Positions 36,796 through 48,089 of a DNA stretch of 64,000 nt are shown one piece after another. Position 1 is the first letter of the stretch, and each line of letters opens with the position of its first letter. The notes under the pieces are model-generated. The model had not been told where the DNA came from. It was given only the letters and a program-made list of their open reading frames with translations, and searched no databases. The DNA is from Erythrobasidium yunnanense (Eukaryota > Basidiomycota > Cystobasidiomycetes > Erythrobasidiales > Erythrobasidiaceae). A program made the translations under genes and the position numbers. The stretch covers positions 1,568,065 through 1,632,064 of the forward strand of contig BCJC01000001.1 of NCBI GenBank assembly GCA_001600175.1. The letters run 5' to 3'.

Positions 36796-39700
36796 CTACT
36801 TATTCGCATTGAGTGCGGGCGGTATATTTTCCTGTTCATCAGCATCGAAATCGATAGCTTGCATATGAGACATTAACTTCGTAAGATCGGCATCGGCACC
36901 TGTGCAAAGATATATTCGTCAGTGTTTGCTCATAATGCCATAGGTGTCTATCCTTACTAAGTCGGAAATTGTCTTTGGCAGCACCAGCGCGAATTGGCTT
37001 GCCCAAGCGACCAGAAGACGGAACGCGACTGGGTTCTGCATAGGCCGGCGTGACTGGCGCTGAAGACACCTGATGCTGCTTTCCCAAGAATCGCGGTCCT
37101 GTCTCAGAGCCGAGCTCGGGCGTAGACTCCAGAGGAGGTATCCGCTCTGGTCTCTTGTACCGGGGGACCATATCTGGGAGTGAGTGCGAACCCGCCAAGG
37201 ATGTAGCAGAGCTACCGAAAGGTAGATTACTAGAAGCTGGACTCAAGCCAGCGCTGTTGAGGCTACTTTGGGTAGTGCTGCTGTCTCCCCTTGCTAGCAG
37301 AGGTGGAGTGTCCATAGATTGGCTTGACCCATTGTCAAGATTCGGGGGATAGGATGGCATCCACATAGGGAGATGTTGTCGAGGAGCAGTCACCGATGAC
37401 GAGGCAGCAGGAAGAAATGTATGAGTAGGTGGGCTTGGGAAGGTGCCGCCAGCGAATGCAAGCGGAGGAGTCAAAGGGTCTTCCGGGCCACCAAGGTTAG
37501 GAGATAGAGATTGAGATGGTTGAAGTGGCTGAGACTGCGGGTGGGCTCTGAGACTGGCGAGCGATGACTTGCGAGGTATACGCGCAAACACGTTCGGTTT
37601 GGGAAGTGATGGTAAGGGCGCGTCTGGTGGTAATGATCCAGCTTGTTCGGTCGCACCATGAGAAGAACTCGCTGGCGACATCGGCAGAGAAGTCTCGGTA
37701 GCTAGACCTAAACAGCTGGCGTCAGCTATGCTCCCTTGCTGATTCGGAAACTGATATGAACTCACGTAGAATAGTTTCGCCTTCTTTGGGCATCGGCTCT
37801 TCCTTCTGCCAGAACCTGAATCCTTTGATAGGGTTTCTCGGACTCTTCGAGCTCTCGCTGGGTGCAGACGATAATGATGGCGAAGGCATAGGTAGAGAAG
37901 ATGGTGCAGCTGGCAAGCCTTTCACTTTGCTAGTCTCTCCGGCGGTGGCATTCGCGCCACTCTTGCTGCTCCAGCTTTTGAGGCTCAGCCCTCCGAACTT
38001 ACTAGATTTAGCTGACGAAGGAGGAGCATCGAAGTATTCTGACGACGAGTTGAAGGTGACTTGTTTTGGAGACATGACAGGCGGAGTGTTGGCATACGGA
38101 AGAGAGGTGGACGCGGTTGAGACTGCACCAGGAGATGAAGGGTCGTTAGCACGAGGGCTGAAGTTGCTATACTTCAAAGGCAAAGCTGGCGGGACGGAGG
38201 ATGAGAGTTCAGATGCTCGACTGTCACCACTAGGGCTTATGGCAGCCTGCATGTGTGGGTCGATAGGTAGAGAAGGCTGAAGGGGAAGACTCTTAGCAAG
38301 GACTGGTACGGGCAGAGTGGTTGGCGTTCCAGGAGCTCCATTCTCTTCGAGAGATTGGCTTTCATAGCCGGGAATGGCTTGCACCGAGACATCCTTCTCG
38401 TTGAAGAGGGTTCTGAAGTTGGGCGAAGGTGACTGTGGGGCGGACTCAGTATGCTGTCAGCTTTGATGCGACAACAGTGGACTCACGAGAGTGCTGCGGG
38501 GCACATGTTTCAGCGAGCGGGGTGACAGCTCCTGCAGAGCCCGCTCGATTTCGTCCAGATTGTCCATCATCTCAACACTGGAACTCCTGCTTCTAGCAGC
38601 CAACTCAAGTACAGAAGCCTTGCTTATGGATCTCTGATGGCCGTTGTTATCGGTCACGATGAGGGTGTCTTTGACTGGCAAGCCGTCCTGCAACTTCATC
38701 GAAGTTACAGGAGAAGCGACTTTGGCAACGGGATGCGCTTCTCCAGCGCTTATCGAGCCTTCCGAATCCCCTGACCCTTGTCTGCCATGCTGCGTGCTGT
38801 TGTACTGATTAAAGGCGTCTGTCCAAGCTTGTGGGATACCACCACCGCGATTAGCTGGGCGCGGGGCATCTGACATGACGCTTTCTTCTGTTGTCGCTGA
38901 GAATGCTGAGGCTATAGATTTGGAAGATTGCGATTGCGGAAAGGCTTTCGTGGGAGACAAGCCAGCTTCGGACTCTGGCAAGGCGATAGATGCGGCATGT
39001 ACACTGGAGGCTGAACTGATCCGCGAATGCCTGGAAGAGGCATTCGTGTTGGCGCGGCTGCGACGGACAGGCTCATCGAGGGCAGCCACGAAATCTGATG
39101 CCTCTGCCGTTTCGCTGACGTCGGCGCCTTCGTTGCTGCCGATACTGAATGATCGCTTGCGGTCTTCAAGGCTTATCGGAGAGGAAAGTCCGACGTCTTT
39201 TGCCATCGAATGTGCTTGTAGCAAGTCGACTACCTCGCTGATATCGCCGCTCTGTTTGGCCATGGAATTATCGAGTCGAACTTCAGGATCGTTATCATAC
39301 TCGAACGGATCCAGGGAAGAAGAGGCGGAGGCGGAGATACCGTGATGAGGTGGAGGACTGAGGATGCCTAGACCGCTCATACCTTCTACGGTAGCATCTT
39401 GGTCATCGACTGGAGACAGCTCGCCATCATAGGCATCCGTTGCGCGAAGATCTGCCCAGGTATTTGCATCATTAGGGAAGACGTCCCTGAGGGGATCTTG
39501 CGAGAAGTTGATAGAAGGCGGCACGATCTCGGTCTCTTCATGCTCACTTTCTTCTGCGGGCTCGGATTCAGCAGCTGCTTGGGTGTTGATGATCATACGG
39601 CTTTTCAGCGCAATAGGTGGATCCTCGAGGCTCTTCGGTAAGACGGCGTCCTTGCTGTCGTCCTCGTCCACATCCGCTAACTGCTGGTACTGTGGAGTGC

Positions 39701-41887
39701 CTTCTGGTTCTGCCTCTTCTACATCGCTATCATCGGTGGCTGCGTTGATTGACAAGGTTGATTCATTGGAATCATTGGAGCCGGAAGTAGACTGACGTTC
39801 CGTCGTGCCACTGCTAATGTCGTGAGGCGCCTCTGACTGGCTGACCTCAGCTTCGTTCGCAAAGCCTTCTGAAGTGGCTGATGACGGCTCTTCGGCATGT
39901 GCAGAGTATGATGAGTCTTGACTGAGCATCCTGTTGTGCTTCGTGTCGGGCAGAGCTGATTGGACGGAAGGTGAAGGTGAAGAAGCTCGGTCTTCCTCTC
40001 TATTGAACCCAGCCGACTTCACTCGAGGCGTCGCATGATCTAGTCCCTCTTCCTCTTGACTACTCCTGTGAGATCCAGCAGCTGAACCGGACCTCTCTGG
40101 TCCATGGCTTGATTCATCCTTTCCTGGGGCTTCCGACCCACTCAATTGAGACGATCGCTGACTATCGCTCCCGCGACGTAGTGACTGCTCCTCATTGGAG
40201 AATTGCGAAGCGTCATAAGTGCTTGATTGCGCTGATATCGAGCGAGGATGGGATGTCTGCTCGGGTGAAGGCGTACGAGACGGGATCGAGTGCGAAGATG
40301 CCTGCGAAACACTCCTAGATAGGGAATTTGAAAGGCCTTGAACAGTCTCCTCATGGACAACACCTTGTTCCGTGGGCCCGCTGGCAGCGGTCAAGCTTTG
40401 CGCAGCCGAGACTTGCGAACTTGATAACGCTTGCAGTCCTACGAAGGTAGGTTGTTCGGAATATGCATATCGCGAAGCTGCACTGGCAGGTTGCTCCTGC
40501 TCGGCCGTCGAGCTAGCTTCGGATATGATAGACTCTCGCGGTTTGTTGGCTGAAAGAGAAGGATTGACACCAGTATGTGTTGACGACTCTGTCCGTTGAT
40601 GGAAGACGTCCATGGCACTTGGGTACCGTAGGCCTGAAAGCGAAGGCGCTCTGTTGCGCGTCAGCAGCGAATTAAGGTTTGTTTCGCTCGACTGATCGCG
40701 CGGCAGCATTTGCATAGTCCCCCGTTCGCCAGCAGCAGGAGTACCCATAGGTGAGTTTGGGTTCCAGCGAGTCGCGCTTTCTAGCCAGGTATCAAACCAT
40801 TTTCCTCCGCCTCTTCGCCTATCGATGTCGAATTCCAACTTGCCTACTATGACTGCTTCGCCGTACATCTTTCCCTCATTCACACTGCGGTTGCTGCGGA
40901 GTGAAGCGCGCGATGTACGACCGTGCAGTCCTTGATGGTAGCTACTGCTGTGCCCACGTGCGACTCGCGATGCTCTTGAATGCGGCCGCAAGCTGGGTGA
41001 GGCAGGTAAGGAGCTTCCGTCAATGTTGTTCTGAGTACTGTTACTCGATTTGGGATACGGCGCTGCTGAAGAGGGCGGAGATGTATAGCTGTTGTTTGTC
41101 TGTAGAGACGTGTCTTCAGACGCCAGAGCGGATGAAGTGTCGGCTATGGATGAGGCATCGGATAGAGGATCTGCTGGAGAGTGCGCGCGTCTGTCCTGGT
41201 TGTGAAGATGATGGAAAGGCATAGGAGGAAGAGCTGGTACATGTTGATGCCGGTGTTGCGACTGCGACTGCGACTGCGACCGCGAGTGAGAGCGCTTGTG
41301 GGATACCGCTGAATGCTCCAAGTCTACAGCGTCGAGACTCTCGTCGTCTTCAGTTGACGCGTCTTCTTCCTCGAAAAGCTGCCCCCAAAGTAGGTTCCAA
41401 GCCTCGTCGCTGACTCGCGGGCCTACGAGTCCTTCATTTGCACTGTTGCTCCTTGATGAGGCTAGCTCCACCAGGTATACGACGATGCCGCCCGTGCTGG
41501 GCAGACCATACTCGCGAGCGATCGCCGAGATCTGTCCACTCAATGTAGGGTACAAGGGGACCAAAGTGCCTCGTCTGAAGCAGCAAATCACTCAGCATAC
41601 ACATAGGCATATGGCGGACGCGCTTACTGGAACTTTGCAGGTGGACCATACCCGCTGCAGAGGGCGGACGTCCTCGGGTGTGGTGGATCGTGAGGAAGGT
41701 GTTCTGGCGGGAGAACAGTGACAAGATATCTTGAAGGAGGTGCATTGAAAGCACCACCACGTCCTGAAGGTACTCTGCTCGTGCTGGCAGCATTATTGCT
41801 GATGTTGTTCTGGCTGATGCTGCCGCTGGTCTGCCCTCCTGCAGGCGCAAACCGCCGCCGTTCTCCTCCAATCCTGCTCGCAGACAT
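36796..41887 (-). CDS. Large conserved fungal protein of unknown function
   Basis: Exons 41887-41628, 41574-38487, 38432-37766, 37707-36958 and 36899-36796 give 1622 residues. Only the N-terminal region looks folded. It holds SRYLVTVLPPEHLPHDPPHP, CSGYGPPAKFQRGTLVPLYP, AIAREYGLPSTGGIVVYLVE and, later, KLEFDIDRRRGGGKWFDTWL. I associate the CSGYGPP/RGTLVPLYPTL block with fungal proteins of unknown function, but I cannot name a family. The remaining roughly 1200 residues are rich in S, P, E and T and probably disordered, with an SQ-repeat near residue 140. The C-terminal segment is proline-rich (LPSLPKPNVFARIPRKSSL) and could bind SH3-like or phosphorylation-dependent partners. That is inference. 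Confidence 0.8.
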
Positions 41888-42404
41888 TGGTGTCGCTATT
41901 GTCTGGCTTCCTAGCTGTATGTTGCACCTCCTTTACGTCTTTGATGGCTTTTTGATCTGATTTTTTCGGACGTCTGCAACGCGTCCTCAAGGCAGCGCGT
42001 TTCTTCAATGTTACTTCTTGACAGGTCCGTAGAGGTGTGTTGATACAGACGCGATCTACTTCAAGCAGGTGCAGAAGACGTTGTTGCTGGGTGCTGACTT
42101 TCCTGATGTTTGGCAGATGCCAAAGCTGCTTGTCTCTGATCTTTGCGCCCAAACAAAACAGACTTTGGGCTGACAGGATCGTCTCAGGACTTTCACGACT
42201 GCTGCGTACCGGACGCTGTCACTACTAGTACTGGCTCCATACATGCAAGGCCGTATCGGTGTTGCAAGGAATGCGAGAAAGTCTATCCAGAGTTGCTCAG
42301 GCATGCAATCTCGGCAAGCTTGCAGGACAAGGTCTGTCACTACGTACTTTGCAGATCCATGCCGTACGGTAACTTGTCTCTCTTGGCTTGTTTTCCCCAA
42401 GCAA
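41888..42404. other. Divergent intergenic region
   Basis: A 517-bp region between two divergent genes. It contains short open frames on both strands (for example 42056-42400 minus), none with recognisable motifs. It probably holds promoters and 5' leaders. A longer 5' end of the next gene cannot be excluded. Confidence 0.35.
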
Positions 42405-43355
42405 ATGACCTTCGCCTGTCAGGTACGAAACAAGGGCATGTCTCACCTCGACCACAATTCCACACCTCCCTCTTACTCGAAGCTCTGACACGCGTAGATG
42501 ACCACCATTTGGAAGGATGTCAACCCTACGCTTCTATGCCGAACGATCGATGCTTCCCTTTCTGGTCTTGTAAGCAAAAGAGCCAGTACTTTTACAAAGC
42601 AACCGACTCCAAGGCTGACCTACCCACTGCAAGCTATCATCATGCCCTTCGAGATCTATCAGTCAAAGCCCGTAAGCCCTGGCTTCATGATCTGACAAGC
42701 TTGACTGATCCATAGGCGCCAGGGCTCGCGATCCACGCCCAAGCTCAAACGCAATCAGTCTAGCTATACCTACAGAACTGGCAATGCTTCAGTAGACTCT
42801 TTCACCTCTCTATGCCCATCTCTCCCTGCATCCTTTCAATCCGTCCAATCGCCTGCATCTGCATTATCGCCGCCTTTTCTAGATACCGAAGGACGTATAC
42901 CCAGCTGGCATGGGTTTGACGCTCTTTCTCCACCTCAAAGTACTGATGCTGCGCACTCCAAACCGATGACTCTCATCACCTTTCCAGAAGGCACAGACGC
43001 TATTGAACGGATTCCTTTCCCGTCGCTGAAAGACGCTCTGTCGTCTGAAGAACACATACAGCAAGTCAAAGCTCTGCACCTCAAGCCGGCGCAGGTCGCT
43101 GTCTTCAGAAATCGATCCGGCTCCACATCTTCGGGCGCCTCATCCACTTCGACACAGATATATGACAGCGAAGCCAAGATCATCACAGACTCGTTCGACG
43201 ATTTCGGCGACTTTGAAAGGATGTATACGAAAGACGAACGCGGCCTCCGTAGATCACGCTGGGCAGCCTGGAGTCGAAAACTGTTGCGCAGGCCAAAGAC
43301 GAGCCAGCACGATGGCTACGAAGTCGAGATCTGGCGTGAGAATCAGCAGAAATGA
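42405..43355 (+). CDS. Hypothetical protein
   Basis: Proposed exons 42405-42422, 42498-42671 and 42723-43355 give 274 residues; the start is uncertain and the first exon is tiny. The last exon has clear coding character. It runs without stop through FPEGTDAIERIPFPSLKDAL, VKALHLKPAQVAVFRNRSG, an S/T linker, and KIITDSFDDFGDFERMYTKD, ending in a basic WAAWSRKLLRRPK stretch. I recognise no family. There is no signal peptide or membrane helix. Confidence 0.5.
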
Positions 43356-43517
43356 AGCGAAATAAGCATCAGGAATCGCATAACAGAGGCTGGAAAGACT
43401 ACTGCGACGCTATGGCACTTTACGATCAAGCAGAGACGATAGGTCACATCATGGTACACAGGAAAGTGTGCTCGGAGCTGCCGCCTCCACGCCCGCGAGA
43501 TAAGTCCTGCTTATTGA

Positions 43518-44060
43518 TTACCCTGCGTGTGCTTGAGCGACTGCAATGCAGGAACAGTCAGCCAGTCCTGCCTCACATCCTTGCCTTCTGACATACCCAT
43601 GTCTCGTTGCAGCATGCATCTCACCCTCATATCGTCTGCGTCTTTCATCCATTTGCTTACGAGCACCATCAACGCTCCTGGCTCTACTGGATCTTTTGTG
43701 GCCCTTGCGCGTCTCGGGGTGTGAGATCCGACCATGGTCGGCTTCCCAATCGGCAACACCTTGTCTCCAGGTGTCTACACTAGTCAAGTCAGGAGTTGAA
43801 TCCCTTCGCCTATCATCACGATGACTGAAGCGATATGCTCGGGCAGCTTGCCTTGGCTCATCGGCGTAGTAATATCGGGACGGCATTGGATGACTGTCTG
43901 TGAAAGTCCGATAGCAAAGGGTGCCAACGGTATAGCTTACTCGCAAGTCTTTCGAGGTGCGGACCTGTAAGTCGTCGAGCAAAGCAGGTTGGGAGGCGGT
44001 GTCGTCTGTGATACTTTGACCGTATGTTTTCCGTGTATCAGGAGCGCGCTTGGCGGACAT
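43518..44060 (-). CDS. Hypothetical arginine-rich protein
   Basis: One open frame of 180 residues starting MSAKRAPDTRKTYG. The middle (PMPSRYYYADEPRQAARAYR, FSHRDDRRRDSTPDLTS) is basic and low in complexity and recalls the arginine-rich proteins just upstream. Several in-frame GT and AG sites mean the true structure may be spliced, and the cysteine-rich end may be an artefact. I do not recognise a family. Confidence 0.35.
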   Translation of the reverse strand: MSAKRAPDTRKTYGQSITDDTASQPALLDDLQVRTSKDLRVSYTVGTLCYRTFTDSHPMPSRYYYADEPRQAARAYRFSHRDDRRRDSTPDLTSVDTWRQGVADWEADHGRISHPETRKGHKRSSRARSVDGARKQMDERRRRYEGEMHAATRHGYVRRQGCEAGLADCSCIAVAQAHAG

Positions 44061-44203
44061 CTGGAAACCCAAGGTGATCAGCAAAAGCTTCGTTTCGTAT
44101 TTTTAGGAGCGATTTTGCAATAGAAGCAGTAATCCCTACACTGTGAGTCCTGTCCCATCGAAGGATGTGTACAAAATGCTATGCAGAATCTTCACTGAAG
44201 CGT

Positions 44204-44959
44204 TCAGCGCTTCCTCGTTCGGCAGCTTGAAGGGAACAACGAGAAAGTGTGCTTCTGATGCAGAGGGGGGCGCTCTTTATCCTTTGTCCGTATGGTTACA
44301 TACTGCTTCTCTCTGGTCCCTTTGCACTTTGAGGCATGGTCTCTAGCATCATCGTAAGGAAGTCGAAGCTCCGGCCTAGGCCAGCGGGAGCGCGTCAAGG
44401 GTTCTTCTGTCCGCCATTTGGTGCCGTACATCTGCTCTCTGATGATCTCGTTCTCTTCCCTGCATGGACATAGAAAATTACCAAGTTGCCTAGAGTTGCT
44501 GGCTGGACGGGACTTACTCCCTGGTGAGCTTCCGACGTCGACGTCGACGGCCTGATCTGTGGCGTTGTGGTGGAGAGACACTGGGATCTCGGCGAGGTGG
44601 AGACGCACTGGGATATCTTCGCATGTTTTCGCCCCAATCTTCTTCACTCACTTTACCATGGCGAGCACGAGGCCTGAAGAGTCCGTATTGACGAGTACTG
44701 CTTGTGTTATTCTTTTGCTGTCGTGGAGTTTGAGGTCTGGGGTGACGACTCGAATCAGCTGAACGGCCGCAATCCCGTCAGTCTTGACAGGGACTTACGG
44801 ACGATCGTGGGGTCTCGCCGGCGGTTCTGCACGCGCATGTTGAGACCTTCTGCGTTTCTTGCGTTTCTTGGCTCTAGCTCTGATATATGCCTCTCCATCT
44901 GCGTGTCCGGTGAGGTTGAAATGCTCATCCAAACTCTTTCGAGGACGACGTTCGCCCAT
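44204..44959 (-). CDS. Small arginine-rich protein, cluster member
   Basis: Exons 44959-44799, 44748-44518 and 44459-44204 give 215 residues. The N-terminus MGERRPRKSLDEHFNLTGHA resembles the RLRELTGHAY part of the gene at 46679. The second exon is R/S/P-rich, with several SPP and RRD motifs. The third holds EQMYGTKWRTEEPLTRSRW and KQYVTIRTK, which line up with QLYYGHRPSGGKELW and KEYVIARRK of the gene at 45464. The frame is open upstream to 45265, so the protein may start earlier. The composition (very basic, R/D/E/S) suggests a nuclear or RNA-binding role, but that is a guess. Confidence 0.5.
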
Positions 44960-45463
44960 TTCGCCGAGTAAGGAGGGTGCCGACGAATTGCCTTGTAGAG
45001 TTCGCTGATTCGCTGTCGCCAGCGGGAGAAGACGAGACCCAGCACAGATCGCTGATTTCTGGCTGTTTGTGCGACCTTTGCAGAGGTGGCGATGTACTTT
45101 GTGAAATACAACGTCCCAAATTTCCGCGCATCTGTTGGACATTGCATAGCAGCTTGTGGGCAACTCGCGGTACCGTATTAGGGTACACGAGTCCACGAAA
45201 GCGGAGTCCATGATCAGCTCGCGGCACCGCAGCTCATCGCGGACGAGTTTGGGGAATGGCAGCAAGCTCGGCTTTCGTCAGGCACACGAGCTTGAGCAAG
45301 TCATGCGATGAAAGAGCAGACAGGGAAAGCGGGAGATACGAGGAGGAAGGGTAGACAACAGGCTCGGGACTTGTTGTTATTGAGGAAGTAGAACTGTGGA
45401 TCGGGTCTTTTTGGCGGTGATACCTGCTCCTTAGTCCGCGGACATTATAACTGTCACGTAGCA
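44960..45463. other. Spacer within arginine-rich cluster, possible upstream exon
   Basis: Between about 45100 and 45140 there is a block, around TGTATTTCACAAAGTACATCG, that resembles the sequence at 47320-47380 upstream of the cluster member at 46679. It may be a shared 5' leader, promoter or missing first exon. No certain gene is seen. Confidence 0.35.
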
Positions 45464-46184
45464 TCACCATTTACGACTCCAACGGAACCATGAGGAATCT
45501 CGCTCATCGCTTGGAGGTGGTGTCGGGCTCCTGTTTCGGTTGTACTCTCGCTTTGCTTTGCTCGTGGGCTTCCTGCGAGCTATGACATATTCTTTGGGCT
45601 CTCCTCTCTTCCTTTGATCTTCTGAGCGTTCCTCCTTATAAAAAGGGGCGTACACGTGCGGTTTAGACCAGAGTTCCTTCCCACCGGATGGCCTGTGACC
45701 ATAGTAGAGTTGATTCATGAGTGCAGGATTATCACTACACAGTTTAGATCAGTGAGGTCCGCTTTAGAAAGCTTTGCGGGACTTACGGCTTGGAGCGATG
45801 GTAACTGCGCAAGTCGGGCACGCGGGGCGCTGGAGATATGCTGTGATGCCTGCCGTTCTCCTGTCTGTGACGCGACTTGCTTTTTCTGGGGCGATCGTCG
45901 TATACTTCGATTGGATTTTCAGGAAGAGCTTCTCGATGCTTCTTCCTTCTAGGATGGGATTTTCGACCTCCTACATGCCTCTCTTGATCCCGCGTTTCAT
46001 CTGCTGAGGGAGGTGGCTGCTGATACTGAAGGTCCCCTGCGAGAGGGCCGAAACCAGGAGGAGGAGCAGGTTGAAAGCCTGGTCCGGGAGGAGGAGGAGG
46101 AGGAGGAAGCTGATGAGGTCCAGGAAAAGGAGGCACGCCGCCTGGAACGGGCTGGTAGCCTGGAGGGAGCTGCTGACGGCTCAT
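45464..46184 (-). CDS. Proline- and arginine-rich protein, cluster member
   Basis: Exons 46184-45787 and 45734-45464 give 222 residues. It opens with a proline/glycine stretch (MSRQQLPPGYQPVPGGVPPF, then a run of seven prolines) typical of EVH1, WW or SH3 ligands, and turns into a basic region (GRKSHPRRKKHREALPENP). The second exon holds LMNQLYYGHRPSGGKELW and KEYVIARRKPTS. The intron just before that segment is in phase 2, as is the matching intron of the gene at 44204, which supports common descent. No known family is recognised. Confidence 0.55.
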
Positions 46185-46678
46185 TATGTCGATGATCGGA
46201 AGTCTGCTAGTCGAAAGTCTCGTGGTGGTGCTTGTTACGAACCCCAAGTGATGCGAAAGCAGTAGACGAGTTCCATGCCAGCTGATTTTCTGCCTGAATC
46301 TTTCGAAAGGCGGTGTCGTGTCGTACGGAAGTTGCGCAAATTCGCCTTGATTGTTCGGCGTCCTGCGACACCTCTTCAGGATTCTCATGAAGGTTTCGAC
46401 GTTCTATGAAGAAGTGTAAGGGCTCGGATGCCAGGAGCCGGATCGAGGCTTGTCACGCCATGCTTCTTCACACACAGAGACAAGCAAGAGGAAATATCTT
46501 AAGTGTCAGTGATGGCTTTTCAGATGCGAAGTGAAGGTTGAAGCGAGACAGAGGAAAGTACGGAAAGAAAAGCTGGAAAACGATGGGATACACCAAGCAA
46601 AAGCGCTGTGAGATAGTCTGGGCACATTCATCTGGGATAACAGTAGAGCGGTTGCGCCTTGCTTTTTGCAGGATGGCG
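46185..46678. other. Intergenic spacer
   Basis: A 494-bp spacer between two same-strand cluster genes. Open frames here are short and lack motifs. It likely holds the promoter of the 45464-46184 gene. Confidence 0.35.
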
Positions 46679-47212
46679 TTATCGCTTATAGTGCGATCCG
46701 CGTTGTCTTCTGTATCGTGGAGGAGTTGCATCTCTCTGATCGCGATGTCCCAGAAAAGCGTCAGGATTCGCCAGATATTCCTCCATTACAGATTTCCTGG
46801 CAAAGAACACTCGGTCGTTACGATTCGTGACTCGCGACTCGCTGCGGGCAGCTCGTTCTTCTTTCGTATACTTAGATTGTCTTTCCTCGGGGTCCCGTAT
46901 AGGCCAGGAATCTCCGTCGTTTTGGCCTTTAAAATGATAATAGTCGTCTACGCTGATTCGCCGGACTGAGCCAGGTCGATCAGTCGTATGTTTCGCATCG
47001 ATTTCTTGTGGCTTTTCATGTTCATTGCGTCCGTCTCCCCGTCGACTGGACTTTATTGTTCTGTGTTGACTCGAACCAGCTCTGGTTGAAGATTTTCCCG
47101 CCGATGCTTTACTCTTCACTTGCTTCCTGTGCTTCTTGGATTCAGGGTACGCGTGTCCAGTCAATTCGCGCAGACGGCCTACGCTCATACGAGAGTCAGA
47201 CTGAGTCGGCAT
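46679..47212 (-). CDS. Small arginine-rich protein, cluster member
   Basis: A single open exon of 177 residues from MPTQSDSRMSVGRLRELTGH. The N-terminal RLRELTGHAYPESKKHRKQ matches the start of the gene at 44204. VDDYYHFKGQNDGDSWPIRD and DRVFFARKSVMEEY match the C-terminal part of both other members. It is rich in R, K, D and E. The frame stays open upstream to 47374, so the start is not certain. No known family is recognised. Confidence 0.5.
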   Translation of the reverse strand: MPTQSDSRMSVGRLRELTGHAYPESKKHRKQVKSKASAGKSSTRAGSSQHRTIKSSRRGDGRNEHEKPQEIDAKHTTDRPGSVRRISVDDYYHFKGQNDGDSWPIRDPEERQSKYTKEERAARSESRVTNRNDRVFFARKSVMEEYLANPDAFLGHRDQRDATPPRYRRQRGSHYKR

Positions 47213-48089
47213 TCTGTCGCAGTGACTGGCACGCCGATTGGGGGGTACTTTCAAGAGCTCGACGAGAGAGCAAGAGGGCACGGAGTTCCCAAGTGCAGCT
47301 TTTTGTGCGGACTCACAAGCTGGGCGATGCCATGTGAAATACAAGCCTGCAAATTTCGCACAGCTGTCTTGCATTGTTTAGCAGCTTTGCAGATTCTTAG
47401 GCAGATATGTAGACAGGTCGATGGTGCCGGACGAGCAGAGGTTCCGACCGACGCTCTTTGGCTCCCTCGATCAGGCGAGCTCGATATTTTTTCACATGGG
47501 GTAGGAGATGAGTTGCAATACAGACTTATCTTGGTATTTCACTTTGGACAGCGAAAGAGGATCGGCAGACGAAGGGAGTTAGACGGGATATAGAGTCGTG
47601 GGAGATTGGAGGGATGTTATCAGCAAATGAGCAGGTCATAGCATCTTGACATCGTTTTGATAGAAGCGCATTGGCGCCTCAGCTTCTTTCGCTTTGAGAT
47701 TGCTCGTCAGATCTGCTCGACTCATCTTTCAGCCAAATCCCGACTTCATCGAACTACCTACTTACCTACGTATATTCTCATACTCGCGCCATTTAACTAT
47801 CTCGATTACACTCCCCAGGTCAGCTTCGCTTGACTGTTGCTGTGGTATCGAAGCAAAGCTGAGCCTTGCGATTTGCAGGCTTTAACCGAGCAGTACTTAG
47901 TGTTCGCCAGCCAGGAATATCAGAGACTTCATCCATCTACGACTGTGCTTTCACCTGCTCAACCTACACCGTGCACTCTCCTTACTTTCGTCCATCGCTT
48001 AATTGCCCTTCCCTTTGTTCCTGTGGACGGCGCATACGACAACCCAGCAAGACCTTACAGCAGTAGTAGTTACCGTCCGAACGATAAAC
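47213..48089. other. Divergent intergenic region
   Basis: An 877-bp region between the arginine-rich gene and the R3HCC1-like gene. The block near 47320-47380 is shared with the leader of the cluster member at 44204. The plus-strand part (47700-48080) is pyrimidine-rich and looks like a 5' leader, perhaps with an intron. No further gene is supported. Confidence 0.4.

Noticed and set aside
42056-42400. 114-residue minus-strand frame upstream of the 1622-residue gene
   Set aside because: No motif and no consistent splice link to the gene at 36796; it lies in the divergent promoter region.
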